Assembly: GCA_964516845.1 (NCBI GenBank)
Contig: CAZEXP010000001.1
Location: 170,347 to 234,346, forward strand
Direction: 5' to 3'
Length of the DNA: 64,000 bases
Source: JAPEKQ01 sp964516845
GTDB lineage: Bacteria > Joyebacterota > Joyebacteria > Joyebacterales > Joyebacteraceae
A program made the position numbers and the translations under genes. Below are positions 8,346 to 15,845 of the stretch, piece by piece. The notes beneath the pieces are model-generated. The model was given only the letters and a program-made list of their open reading frames with translations. It had not been told where the DNA came from and did no database searches. Position 1 is the first letter of the stretch, and the number at the start of each line of letters is the position of its first letter.

Positions 8346-9146
8346 GTGCTGAGCGAGTTCGAAGCGCGCCGCGATATCGTCGAGATCGGCCGTCGGCTCT
8401 GGCAACGCGGATACGTTGCCTCGAACGACGGCAACATCAGCGCGCGCCTCGACGGCGAACGGATACTCGTGACGCCCTCGGGCCTTTCGAAAGGCTTTCT
8501 CTCCACGACCGATCTCGTCGTTGTCACGCCCGAAGGCAGGAAGCTCTCGGGAGAGCGCGAGCCCACCTCGGAACTCCCGCTTCACCTCTCGGTCTACTCC
8601 CGTCGCGCCGACGTCGCCGGTATCGTGCACGCCCATCCACCGGTCGCGACCGGGTACGCCGTTGCTCGTGTCCCACTTGCGCAGTGCATTCTTCCCGAGG
8701 TCGTGCTGACGCTCGGGTCGGTTCCGACCGCGGACTACGCGACGCCTTCTACCTCCGCGGTTGCCGAGAGCATCGCGCGCTACGTCGACGACTACAGCGC
8801 CATACTGCTGGCGAACCACGGGGCGCTCGCGCTCGGCAAGACTCTCTACGAAGCGTATTTCCGGATGGAGACGATCGAACACTTCGCTCAGATCGCCCTC
8901 ACCGCGCGTCAGCTGGGAGGAGCATCGCCGCTGACACCGGGTGAGATCGAGGACCTCGCGGTGATCCGGGAGAAACTCGGCGTGCGAGTGCCGGAGGACA
9001 GCTGTCTGAGCTGTGGCGCGTGCACCGGCTCCGACGGCGCCGATGCCGGAACAGCGCCGTCCCGGACCGCGTCCGGCCAGGCCAGCCTCGACGAATCGCT
9101 GGTTCAGGAGGTCATGGCGGAGATCGCCCGACGTCGTTCCGGCTGA
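8346..9146 (+). CDS. Class II sugar-phosphate aldolase (FucA/RhaD-like) with CXXCXXC linker and C-terminal targeting helix
   Basis: A zinc aldolase of the AraD/FucA family (266 aa) that would split fuculose-1-phosphate or rhamnulose-1-phosphate to DHAP and L-lactaldehyde. All four expected active-site residues are present with FucA-like spacing: Glu76 (SELPLH), His95 and His97 (IVHAHPP), His158 (ANHGA). GTG 8346 is eight bases after GGAGGT. After the aldolase domain (to ~residue 215) come an unusual CLSCGAC cluster (Cys220, Cys223, Cys226), a low-complexity Gly/Ala/Ser linker, and a terminal amphipathic helix, DESLVQEVMAEIARRRSG, that looks like an encapsulation peptide. It therefore appears to be the signature enzyme of this compartment. 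Substrate stereochemistry is not readable, and no kinase or isomerase for the sugar lies in the window. Confidence 0.9.
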   Translation: MLSEFEARRDIVEIGRRLWQRGYVASNDGNISARLDGERILVTPSGLSKGFLSTTDLVVVTPEGRKLSGEREPTSELPLHLSVYSRRADVAGIVHAHPPVATGYAVARVPLAQCILPEVVLTLGSVPTADYATPSTSAVAESIARYVDDYSAILLANHGALALGKTLYEAYFRMETIEHFAQIALTARQLGGASPLTPGEIEDLAVIREKLGVRVPEDSCLSCGACTGSDGADAGTAPSRTASGQASLDESLVQEVMAEIARRRSG

Positions 9147-9184
9147 AAAAGGACCCGCTCCGAGCGGGCCCGGGAGGATGACGA

Positions 9185-10081
9185 ATGACAAAGCGCGGAT
9201 GTCTCTGGGGATGGTTGGCGGGAGCGGTGACGCTGCTCCTGATATTCCTCGTCACGATGATCATGATAGAAGCACTGCTCGGAGGAGACGGTGTGCGTCT
9301 GCCCTCGTACGGCGCGCACGTCGGCCTCGTCCGGATCGAAGGCGTCATCAGCGACTCGAGGAGCGTCATCGACGACCTGCGATTCTTTGAGAAGGCCGGC
9401 GGGATCAAGGCTCTGGTGATCCGAATCGACAGTCCGGGTGGTGGGGTGGCGGCAACGCAGGAGATCGTCGCCGAGATCGACCGCATCCGAGAGAATGGGA
9501 TGCCGGTGGTGGCCTCGATGGGATCTGTCGCGGCATCAGGCGGATACTACATCGCGTGCTCGGCCGACAGCATCTTCGCCAACGCAGGGACGCTGACTGG
9601 CAGCATCGGTGTCATCATGAGCTTCACGAATCTTGAGAGCCTGTTCGCCAAACTGGGTATGTCTTTTGACGTTGTCAAGAGCGGTGAGTACAAGGACATC
9701 GGCTCCTGGAGCCGCGAGATGACCCCGGCGGAACGGGCGCTCCTCCAGGCCACGGTTGACGATATCCACGCGCAGTTCGTCGAGGCGGTCTCCCAGGGAC
9801 GCGACCTTTCCCTCGAGGAGGTTGCATCCTTCTCCGATGGCCGCATCTTCTCGGGCCGTGAAGCTCTGTCCCGGAAGCTCGTCGACGGGCTCGGAACGCT
9901 CGACGACGCTGTGACGGCAGCCGGCAGAATGGGGGGTATCGGGGGAGAACCGCGTATCCTGGAGCCGGTCAAGCGCGAACGGTTGACGTTTTTTGACCTG
10001 CTGACGGGGAGCCTGGAGCGCATCCTCCCTGAGACGGCGGTCCCGAGCGGCGCCCTCTACCTGTACAGACCCTCCAAGTGA
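9185..10081 (+). CDS. sppA: Signal peptide peptidase SppA, short single-domain form
   Basis: A membrane-anchored serine protease of 298 aa that degrades cleaved signal peptides. Residues ~7-32 form one transmembrane segment. The catalytic Ser118 lies in GSVAASGGYY and the general base Lys170 in KSGEYKDIGS, the spacing of single-domain SppA enzymes such as those of Bacillus and archaea. IDSPGGGVAATQEI is the oxyanion/substrate region. ATG 9185 follows GGGAGGA. A small GC-rich hairpin (CCCGCT/AGCGGG) precedes the ribosome site but has no U-run, so read-through from the BMC operon is possible. The link to BMC function is probably only positional. Confidence 0.92.
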   Translation: MTKRGCLWGWLAGAVTLLLIFLVTMIMIEALLGGDGVRLPSYGAHVGLVRIEGVISDSRSVIDDLRFFEKAGGIKALVIRIDSPGGGVAATQEIVAEIDRIRENGMPVVASMGSVAASGGYYIACSADSIFANAGTLTGSIGVIMSFTNLESLFAKLGMSFDVVKSGEYKDIGSWSREMTPAERALLQATVDDIHAQFVEAVSQGRDLSLEEVASFSDGRIFSGREALSRKLVDGLGTLDDAVTAAGRMGGIGGEPRILEPVKRERLTFFDLLTGSLERILPETAVPSGALYLYRPSK

Positions 10082-10096
10082 CCTTCAGAAAAGCAT

Positions 10097-10125
10097 TTGA
10101 CAGCCTCGGGCCGGCTTGCTAGGAT
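10097..10125 (+). promoter_or_regulatory. Sigma70-type promoter upstream of the HU leader
   Basis: A perfect TTGACA -35 (10097-10102), a 17-base spacer and TAGGAT -10 (10120-10125). It starts 15 bases after the sppA stop. Transcription would begin near 10132, leaving an unusually long untranslated leader before the HU gene. Confidence 0.75.
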
Positions 10126-10131
10126 GTGTCT

Positions 10132-10468
10132 TGAGGTTGTCGGCCTCGCGCCGGCAGTGCAGTCTCCGCAGCGACGCTCGAACAGCCGCCGTACCCGGTA
10201 AGGTGCGGGCGGCGACCGACTTCGGCCGATGCATCTGCTGGTCGGCACCAGGAGAGGCGATCGCGCGGAAAGACGAGGCAAGATTCTGCAATCCGACAGC
10301 TCTCCAGGAGCGAAAGCCGGGGAAACCTGAGCGGCCTCCCGCATGCAGGCGAGGAGGCTCCGTACGGAGAGCAACCGATGACGCGAAGCACCGCGACGAT
10401 GCACGACGGCGCAGCACACAGCGTTGGAGCGCGATCGCGTGCGGGCTCCACGACGGAGGTTGTGGGTT
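10132..10468 (+). promoter_or_regulatory. Long structured 5' leader of the HU gene (or an independent small RNA)
   Basis: About 337 bases between a consensus promoter and the HU start, with no convincing coding frame. It has a strong stem-loop at 10185-10213 (GCCGCC...GGCGGC arms, about 11 bp with one bulge, loop CGGTAA), and further pairing segments such as CTCCGTACGGAG around 10355. I looked for cores of RNase P RNA, SRP RNA, tmRNA and the TPP, SAM, cobalamin and c-di-GMP riboswitches and recognised none. A regulated leader or an unidentified RNA is possible. Confidence 0.45.
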
Positions 10469-10825
10469 ATGACGAAAGCGGACCTTGTCGATCGCGTTGC
10501 CAGCACAACCGGACTGACGAAGCGTGACGTCGCCGTTGTCGTTGAGGCGCTCCTTGACTCGATCAAAGACGCGCTCGCCGATCACCGGCACATCGAGATT
10601 CGGGAGTTCGGGACGTTCAAAGTGAAGCAACGCAAAGCCAGCATGAAGTACAACCCGAGAGACCGCTCGCAGAAGGTAGTCGTACCTGCGAAGATGGTCC
10701 CGGTGTTCAAGCCGAGCAAGTTCCTGAAGGAGAAGGTTAACTGGCCTGATGAGCGGGGGATCAATCCCCCCGAAGGGGGAGCAGCATCCCCGGAACCGGC
10801 CGTCGATAGCAATCCGGCGGCATGA
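10469..10825 (+). CDS. HU/IHF-family DNA-binding protein
   Basis: A histone-like nucleoid protein (118 aa) that bends and compacts DNA as a dimer. It starts MTKADLVDRVASTTGLTKRD and contains the family core IREFGTFKVKQRKA (normally GFGTF) and NPRDRSQKVVVPAKMVPVFKPSK. ATG 10469 is eight bases after GGAGGT. A ~28-residue Pro/Glu/Ala-rich tail (after KVNWPDERG) extends the usual ~90-residue protein; its function is unknown. It is followed eight bases later by a tiny basic protein gene, so nucleoid and ribosome proteins are probably co-transcribed. Confidence 0.93.
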   Translation: MTKADLVDRVASTTGLTKRDVAVVVEALLDSIKDALADHRHIEIREFGTFKVKQRKASMKYNPRDRSQKVVVPAKMVPVFKPSKFLKEKVNWPDERGINPPEGGAASPEPAVDSNPAA

Positions 10826-10833
10826 GGAGGAGT

Positions 10834-10929
10834 ATGCCGAGTCTGAAGAAGAAACGCCGCAAGAAGATGGCGAAGCACAAGCTCAAGAAGAGGCGCAGGA
10901 AGGACCGTCACAAGAAGCGTGTGCGCTAG
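10834..10929 (+). CDS. Tiny basic AURKAIP1/COX24-domain protein, bS22-like ribosomal protein
   Basis: A 31-residue protein starting MPSLKKKRRKKMAKHKLKKR and ending in DRHKKRVR; over half the residues are Lys or Arg. The pattern matches the AURKAIP1/COX24 (PF08213) family as I know it; the actinobacterial member is small-subunit protein bS22. The start has an excellent ribosome site (AGGAGGAG, about 4 bases away), and the gene lies between HU and a PilZ gene in the same direction. It is easily missed because of its size. A ribosomal role is inferred from the family. Confidence 0.8.
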   Translation: MPSLKKKRRKKMAKHKLKKRRRKDRHKKRVR

Positions 10930-10962
10930 TCCCGCCGGCGGGAATCACCGTCTGGAGGTTCC

Positions 10963-11364
10963 ATGACTGACAAGAAGCAAGGCAGCTGGGAGGGGCGGGA
11001 ACGCAGGCAGTCGGCTCGCGTCAGTGCCCAGGTCGCGCTGCAGCTCGGCGGGCTTGACGATTCGATCCCGGGTGAGTCTCTGACGACCGAGAGCATCAAT
11101 GTCGGCGCCGAAGGTGTGTACTGTCACGTCAGTCACTTCATCGCACCGCTGACGAAGCTCCAGCTGACGATGGTCCTCCCGATCAGGGACAAGAAGGGAC
11201 AGTCGCGCAGCGAGGTCCTCAAGACGGATGCAGTGGTGGTCCGTTGCCAGCCTGCCGGGAGCGAGAGCAGTGGCTACCGGATCGCGTGTTTCTTCACGGG
11301 CCTCGAGCCCGCGGCACGCGAGGTTCTGCAGGACTACGTGCGGCAGCACGTGGCCCCCGCCTAG
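10963..11364 (+). CDS. PilZ domain protein (putative c-di-GMP receptor)
   Basis: A 133-aa single-domain protein. The N-terminal ERRQSARV matches the PilZ RxxxR motif, and SINVGAEGVYCHV matches the second, (D/N)xSxxG-like motif, although the serine is replaced by glycine (NVGAEG), so c-di-GMP binding may be weakened. The end has the typical FTGLEPAAREVLQDYV helix. No membrane or partner domain is present, so it probably acts in the cytoplasm on motility, adhesion or polysaccharide export. A GGDEF protein is encoded at 48-49.5 kb. Confidence 0.78.
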   Translation: MTDKKQGSWEGRERRQSARVSAQVALQLGGLDDSIPGESLTTESINVGAEGVYCHVSHFIAPLTKLQLTMVLPIRDKKGQSRSEVLKTDAVVVRCQPAGSESSGYRIACFFTGLEPAAREVLQDYVRQHVAPA

Positions 11365-11410
11365 GGGCACATACTTCGGCCGCGCGAGCGACCTCTCAAA
11401 CGAAGAACAA

Positions 11411-11447
11411 AGAGAAGGCCCGACAGATTTCTGTCGGGCCTTCTTCC
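11411..11447. terminator. Bidirectional intrinsic terminator between PilZ and the minus-strand barrel gene
   Basis: A 13-bp perfect stem (11414-11426 with 11431-11443) with an ATTT loop. AGA precedes it and TTCC follows, so it can act in both directions. It separates convergent genes. Confidence 0.85.
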
Positions 11448-11510
11448 GTATGAGCGATGTCAGCGGCGGCACTGCCGATGTCGGCGGCGATCGACGCGAC
11501 GGGGACCGCG

Positions 11511-12842
11511 TTAGAAGCGGTAGGCCGCCTCGATGATAAGGGCCGTCTCATCAACGGACTCGGTGAAATCGTAATCCTCTGCCGACCGTTCGTATGCCGC
11601 GGAAAGCCAGGCGACGTCTATCGCGAGCACGGTGTCGATCAGAATGCCCGCGCCGACCGTCCAGTACGCCCGGTCCTGATCGACCGTCAACCCGCGATAC
11701 GAGATCGGCCGCGTCATGAATCCTCCGCGCACACGAATCGGCATTTCCGGTATCGTCACTTCGACGCCCGCGTTGAGATCGTGAGTCGCCTCGTACGCGT
11801 CGCGACGGTCAGCCTGGTCACCCAGGTAGACCCTTCCCTCGTACTCCATCTCGGACCAGTTGGTGTAGCGGTAGTCGCAGCCGACGATCACCAGGTCCAC
11901 CGGCGACCAGCTCGCGCCCACACCGAACGTGAACGGAAGCGTCAGCTTGTCCTCGAAACTCACGACCTCGGTCTCGATGCCCCCCGAAGGACCGGTGAGT
12001 TCGTCGGTCCTGCGCTCCGTTCCGGAGAACGTCAGCGTCGTCGGGAGCGTCACCGTCGCACCGGCCGCGAGCTGATCGGTCAGATAGAAGAGCGCGCCAA
12101 GCTTGAACCCGAGACCCGCAACATCGGCTTCGCTGTCGATCGCGAGGTTGTACGTCTCGTAGTCGGCCGACACACCGTGGTCATCACGTGCCGTGTAGAG
12201 GAAGGTCCGTTCGTACGTCCCTCCAATGATCGAGACCGCCGCGCCGATCGAGACGTTCTCCGAGGCATCGAACGCCGCGGCAAGCGTCCCCGCATACATG
12301 TCGCCGTTGCTCAGCAGGTCCTCGGTCTGGCCCCAGGCTGACGTGTAGTAGAGGCTGTCGGACGGCTCGTACCAGGTCAGCGAGTCATCGTACGTCGCGA
12401 GGAAATCGGCATCCAGCCCGTACACCCTCTCGAACCCCAACCCGACCACGAGCGAACCGCGGAAAGTGGGGAACGGGTAGGCGAAGCGGAGCGCGGAAAG
12501 GCTCGTGCTCGTGATGTCGGTCTCGTATTCGCTCCCGAGCGCGTCGCCGGAACGGCCCCGCCCATCGAAGACGAAGCCGCCGGAGAGCTCCACTCGCCGC
12601 AACCGGGCGAGCGCCGCCGGGTTCGTGAGCATCGCCGAGCCGTCGTCCGCCGTTGCCAGCGCCACGCCACCCATCCCGAGCGACCTGGCCCCGGTCATCG
12701 TTGCGTTCGCGAACGGTATCTCCGTGAGCGGCGCGACGTATCCGTCGTACGCGGACGCCGGCAGCGATCCGGTCGTGAGAGCGGCCGTGACGATGAGGGC
12801 TGCCAGGGCCGTGCGCATCGTGCGGTCCATGAGAGTCATCAT
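11511..12842 (-). CDS. Outer-membrane beta-barrel protein, OmpP1/FadL or PorV-like
   Basis: A 443-aa protein with a signal peptide (hydrophobic stretch ALAALIVTAALTTGSLPASA, cleavage after ASA). It then has the pattern SLGMGGVALATADDGSAMLTNPAAL, shared by FadL/OmpP1 and PorV/UPF0164 proteins (the LGMGGA...NPA N-terminal plug). The rest alternates polar and aromatic residues as in a 14-strand barrel and ends EAAYRF with a terminal Phe, the usual signal for barrel assembly. The start ATG overlaps the stop of the upstream lipoprotein gene by 4 bases. A hydrophobic-substrate channel or a secretion-associated barrel are both possible. Confidence 0.82.
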   Translation of the reverse strand: MMTLMDRTMRTALAALIVTAALTTGSLPASAYDGYVAPLTEIPFANATMTGARSLGMGGVALATADDGSAMLTNPAALARLRRVELSGGFVFDGRGRSGDALGSEYETDITSTSLSALRFAYPFPTFRGSLVVGLGFERVYGLDADFLATYDDSLTWYEPSDSLYYTSAWGQTEDLLSNGDMYAGTLAAAFDASENVSIGAAVSIIGGTYERTFLYTARDDHGVSADYETYNLAIDSEADVAGLGFKLGALFYLTDQLAAGATVTLPTTLTFSGTERRTDELTGPSGGIETEVVSFEDKLTLPFTFGVGASWSPVDLVIVGCDYRYTNWSEMEYEGRVYLGDQADRRDAYEATHDLNAGVEVTIPEMPIRVRGGFMTRPISYRGLTVDQDRAYWTVGAGILIDTVLAIDVAWLSAAYERSAEDYDFTESVDETALIIEAAYRF

Positions 12843-13408
12843 CAGAATCCCTTCTTCCGCTCTTTCCAGAGCCCGCTGTCATCGGTGCCGCTGTCGTCAT
12901 CGTCATCCGTGTCCGGCTTCTTTGGTGTCTCATCCTTGCTGCCGGTCGAAGGCTGGCTCGGCTGCTGCGCGGGAGGCGGAGGTGTTCGTGTCCCGCTCTC
13001 CGGTGCGCCAGAGGAACCGAATCCCCATCCCTTCGTCGGCCAACCGCCGGCTCCCCACAGGTGTCGAACGCCGGTCTCGGGCTCGGGTCCCGGCTCGCCG
13101 GGGTCGTCGTAGTAGCCGTCGTCGTGCCACCACGAGTCGTTGTCATACCACCACGGAGAACCGTAGTAGTCGTTCCAGCGGTAGTGACTCGACCCGTAGC
13201 GATAATACGGATGGTAGTAGGCCGCATCCGAGTGACAGTCGGCGCAGCTCCTGTAGCCCTGGGAATGGTACCCGACGTCCCCGCGCGTATAGTCGGCGCC
13301 CGTCGTCAGGTCGTTCCCGGTCGGGTGCCTGAGAACCGTGTAACACCCGGCCAGAGATACCAGGAGCGCGGCTGCCACCGCGATGAGTAGCACTCTTGTT
13401 CGATTCAT
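12842..13408 (-). CDS. Lipoprotein with one CXXCH haem-binding motif and an aromatic/His-rich middle
   Basis: A 188-aa protein beginning MNRTRVLLIAVAAALLVSLAGC, a lipobox signal with Cys22 as the lipidation site. Next come SCADCHSDAAYY, a single c-type haem motif (CADCH), and a tract very rich in Tyr, Trp, His and Asp. The tail is Pro/Gly/Asp-rich with a DDDDDSGTDDS stretch and a basic end. ATG 13408 has GGAGGAG upstream; the longer frame to 13531 lacks a signal peptide. I do not recognise a named family. Its 4-base overlap with the outer-membrane barrel gene suggests the two work together at the outer membrane. Confidence 0.7.
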   Translation of the reverse strand: MNRTRVLLIAVAAALLVSLAGCYTVLRHPTGNDLTTGADYTRGDVGYHSQGYRSCADCHSDAAYYHPYYRYGSSHYRWNDYYGSPWWYDNDSWWHDDGYYDDPGEPGPEPETGVRHLWGAGGWPTKGWGFGSSGAPESGTRTPPPPAQQPSQPSTGSKDETPKKPDTDDDDDSGTDDSGLWKERKKGF

Positions 13409-13613
13409 GGTCGTTGCTCCTCCGGGACGCCGGCACCCCGACCCGGCGCGTTCGCCTGAGCGCGAGAGCGTCGTGGCCGCGGGCGATCGTTGTGAGCATC
13501 GAACGATTCGACGCCCTGTACGTCCTGTCATTCAAGGTAGCACAGGAAGAGCCCCCGGGCAATCAGGCTTCGCTCCACGCAAGCCTGCGCCGCGGTCGCC
13601 CGGCCGGGCCCGC

Positions 13614-13642
13614 TTGTGAACGCCCGAGGCCCGTGATAGACT
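13614..13642 (+). promoter_or_regulatory. Sigma70-type promoter for the TPR/lipoprotein operon
   Basis: TTGTGA -35 (13614-13619), a 17-base spacer and TAGACT -10 (13637-13642), 28 bases before the start codon of the TPR gene at 13670. Confidence 0.65.
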
Positions 13643-13669
13643 GCTGAAGAACCTTTCCCTGGAGCCATA

Positions 13670-15043
13670 ATGATGCGCAGTTCCGAACGCAATACCGCAC
13701 CACCGAGACCACGCCGGATCCCGGCGGCACGGAGGGCTCACACTCTGACGGCCGTTCTGGCCGTAATCCTGATCGCGATCGCGGTCACCCCGTCTTTCGG
13801 TTTCGTCCCATCGACGGTCCGTGAGATCGACGCGGCGGCCGAGGGATACCTCCACTACAGCCTGGGTCGTCTGATGGAGGTGGAGGGACTTCTCGCCGAA
13901 GCGCTGGTCCAGTACCGGCGTGCCCACTCCCTCAACCCGGGCGACTGCGAGCTTCCGACGGCGACGGCCCGGGTGCTCCTCGAGATGGGCAGACTTGAGG
14001 AGGCTCTCGAGCGAGCGCGCGTGGCGCGCAACGGGTGCCCGGACGCGGAGGAACCGCTCGCGGTCGAGGCCGACGCGCTGCTTCTCCTCGAGCGTCCCGA
14101 AGAGGCCGAGGCAATCCTCACGCGCGCATTCGAGGAGGCCGGCGTTGCAATCGACCACGCCGCGGGTCTCTCCACACATCTCGTCGTCCTGCTCGGGCGC
14201 TCTCTCGAAGCGCAGGGCAGGATGGAGGAAGCTCGCACGCTCTATGCCGGCGTGGCCGTGGCGGACACGCTCGAACCGGAGATGGCTTTCCTCTACGCGC
14301 GCGCGTCCCTGCTGCTCGGCGATACGGATACGGCCCTGCGCGAGCTCTGGCGCTCCCACACGCTCCAGCCGTCCAACAGACAGGCGGCGGCGATGCTCGC
14401 TCGTCTGCTCGACTCCCTCGACCGGCACGAGGAGGCTCTGCCGGTCCTTGAGAGACTCGTTGAGCGTGGCGACGCAACGACGGCCGAGTACTTCGCTCTG
14501 GCCCGCGCCCACGCGCTCAGCGGCGACCTCGACCGCTCACAGGCGGTGCTCGATGACGCGACGCGGATATGGGGAGAGACGCCTCCGCTTCTCAGGGCTC
14601 GCGCGTCCATCTACTTCGCGGCGGGACAAAGCGACAGCGCCGTGGCGGTCCACCGAAGACTCATCGAACAGGACCCCGGCGCGGTGACATCGCTGAACTT
14701 CCTCGCGTATGAACTCGCCGACAAGGGAGAGAGCCTCGAAGAGGCGCTCGCTCTGGCCACCCGCGCTCGTGAGCTGTCACCCGAGAGCCCGCTCGTGCGC
14801 GACACTCTCGGATGGACCTATTTCAGACTTGCTCGATACGACGAGGCCGTTCAGGAACTTGAGCTGGCCGTCTCGTTGGGCGCTGACAGCGCGGTCGTGC
14901 TCGAACATCTTGGCGACGCGTACGATGCCCTCGGTCGAACGGACGACGCCAGAGATGCGTGGACGCGTGCCCTGGAGCTCGACCCGGAGCGGAACACGAC
15001 CCTGCAGAGGCTCACCGGCGGAGCGCCACATGGCGAACGATAG
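13670..15043 (+). CDS. Periplasmic or secreted TPR-repeat protein
   Basis: A 457-aa protein with an N-terminal signal/anchor segment (TLTAVLAVILIAIAVTPSFG) and about ten tetratricopeptide repeats covering residues ~55-450. Recognisable units are LGRLMEVEGLLAEALVQYRRAHSLNPG, LLGDTDTALRELWRSHTLQPS and LGDAYDALGRTDDARDAWTRALELDPE. It is a scaffold for protein contacts, probably in the envelope. Two adjacent ATGs (13670, 13673) are possible starts. Its last codons overlap the next lipoprotein gene by 14 bases, so the two are likely coupled. In FCB bacteria such TPR proteins are commonly followed by a DUF4292-type lipoprotein, as here. Confidence 0.85.
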   Translation: MMRSSERNTAPPRPRRIPAARRAHTLTAVLAVILIAIAVTPSFGFVPSTVREIDAAAEGYLHYSLGRLMEVEGLLAEALVQYRRAHSLNPGDCELPTATARVLLEMGRLEEALERARVARNGCPDAEEPLAVEADALLLLERPEEAEAILTRAFEEAGVAIDHAAGLSTHLVVLLGRSLEAQGRMEEARTLYAGVAVADTLEPEMAFLYARASLLLGDTDTALRELWRSHTLQPSNRQAAAMLARLLDSLDRHEEALPVLERLVERGDATTAEYFALARAHALSGDLDRSQAVLDDATRIWGETPPLLRARASIYFAAGQSDSAVAVHRRLIEQDPGAVTSLNFLAYELADKGESLEEALALATRARELSPESPLVRDTLGWTYFRLARYDEAVQELELAVSLGADSAVVLEHLGDAYDALGRTDDARDAWTRALELDPERNTTLQRLTGGAPHGER

Positions 15044-15842
15044 ACCGATGCGCATCTCGATCCGTCTTGCCGTCACGCTCGTCGCGCTCGCACTCGTGGC
15101 CGGGTGCGGGGGAATGCGCGTGCCGACGGAATCATTGACCGCGTCGGACCTCGACCGGATCGCGGCCGAGGTCGACGCGACGGCCCGGGATCTCACCGCG
15201 CTCCGCGGCACGGGCAGCGGCCTGCTCTCATCGGACGATCACAGGACTCCGTTCGCCTTCGCCGTCGTCTACGATCGCGCGGGCTGGCTTCGAGCCGACA
15301 TTCGTCCCTCGTCGCCGGCCGCCCCGAGCGGCTTCACGGCCCAGATCCTCGTCGAACAGGAGTGTGCCGACATGCTCTTCCCTTCGAGTCTCGTCATCGT
15401 CACAGGGTGTCTCGACACCGTTCCGTTCGCGGACCCCGCGCTCCTGCTGTTCGGCGCTGTCAGGGGTGAAGACATTCTCGGGCTCGAAGATCCCGTCGCC
15501 GCCGAAGATCACGAATCGATGCGGCTCACGGGGCGGCGCGGCGAGACGCGGATCGACCTGACGCTCGACCGCGATACACACCGGCTCACGAGCATTGAGG
15601 TCCGCAGCGATGATGACGACTGGCTCTCCATCGAGTACGATGGTCACGGGTGGAAGGATTCGCTGCCGCTTCCGCGGACCACGATCATCAGGTTTGGTCG
15701 GAAGGGGCGCACGCAGGCCAGACTCCGGTTTGAGTTCGACCGATTGCGGGCCATCGACCCCGTCGACCGAACCGCACTCGATCTTGTCGTTCCACCCGGC
15801 ACAACGGTTTCCGGTTGGGAAGACCTCGCTCTCTGGAGGTAG
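15030..15842 (+). CDS. DUF4292-like (LolA-fold) lipoprotein
   Basis: A 270-aa lipoprotein: MRISIRLAVTLVALALVAGCGG contains a lipobox, with predicted lipidated Cys at AGC. The middle (LRGTGSGLLSS... through LRADIRPSSPAAPSGFTAQILVEQ) and the end (LDLVVPPGTTVSGWEDLALW) resemble the incomplete beta-barrel LolA/LolB-like fold of DUF4292 proteins. ATG 15030 has GGCGGAG six bases upstream; ATG 15048 directly before the signal peptide is an alternative. It may be a periplasmic lipoprotein or lipid carrier. It sits between a TPR protein and a DUF4837 lipoprotein; the assignment rests on general resemblance and context. Confidence 0.65.
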   Translation: MANDRPMRISIRLAVTLVALALVAGCGGMRVPTESLTASDLDRIAAEVDATARDLTALRGTGSGLLSSDDHRTPFAFAVVYDRAGWLRADIRPSSPAAPSGFTAQILVEQECADMLFPSSLVIVTGCLDTVPFADPALLLFGAVRGEDILGLEDPVAAEDHESMRLTGRRGETRIDLTLDRDTHRLTSIEVRSDDDDWLSIEYDGHGWKDSLPLPRTTIIRFGRKGRTQARLRFEFDRLRAIDPVDRTALDLVVPPGTTVSGWEDLALWR

Positions 15843-15845
15843 CTC

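Noticed and set aside
10132..10468. RNase P RNA, tmRNA or SRP RNA in the HU leader
   Set aside because: None of the conserved core sequences of these RNAs could be found; only generic hairpins are present.
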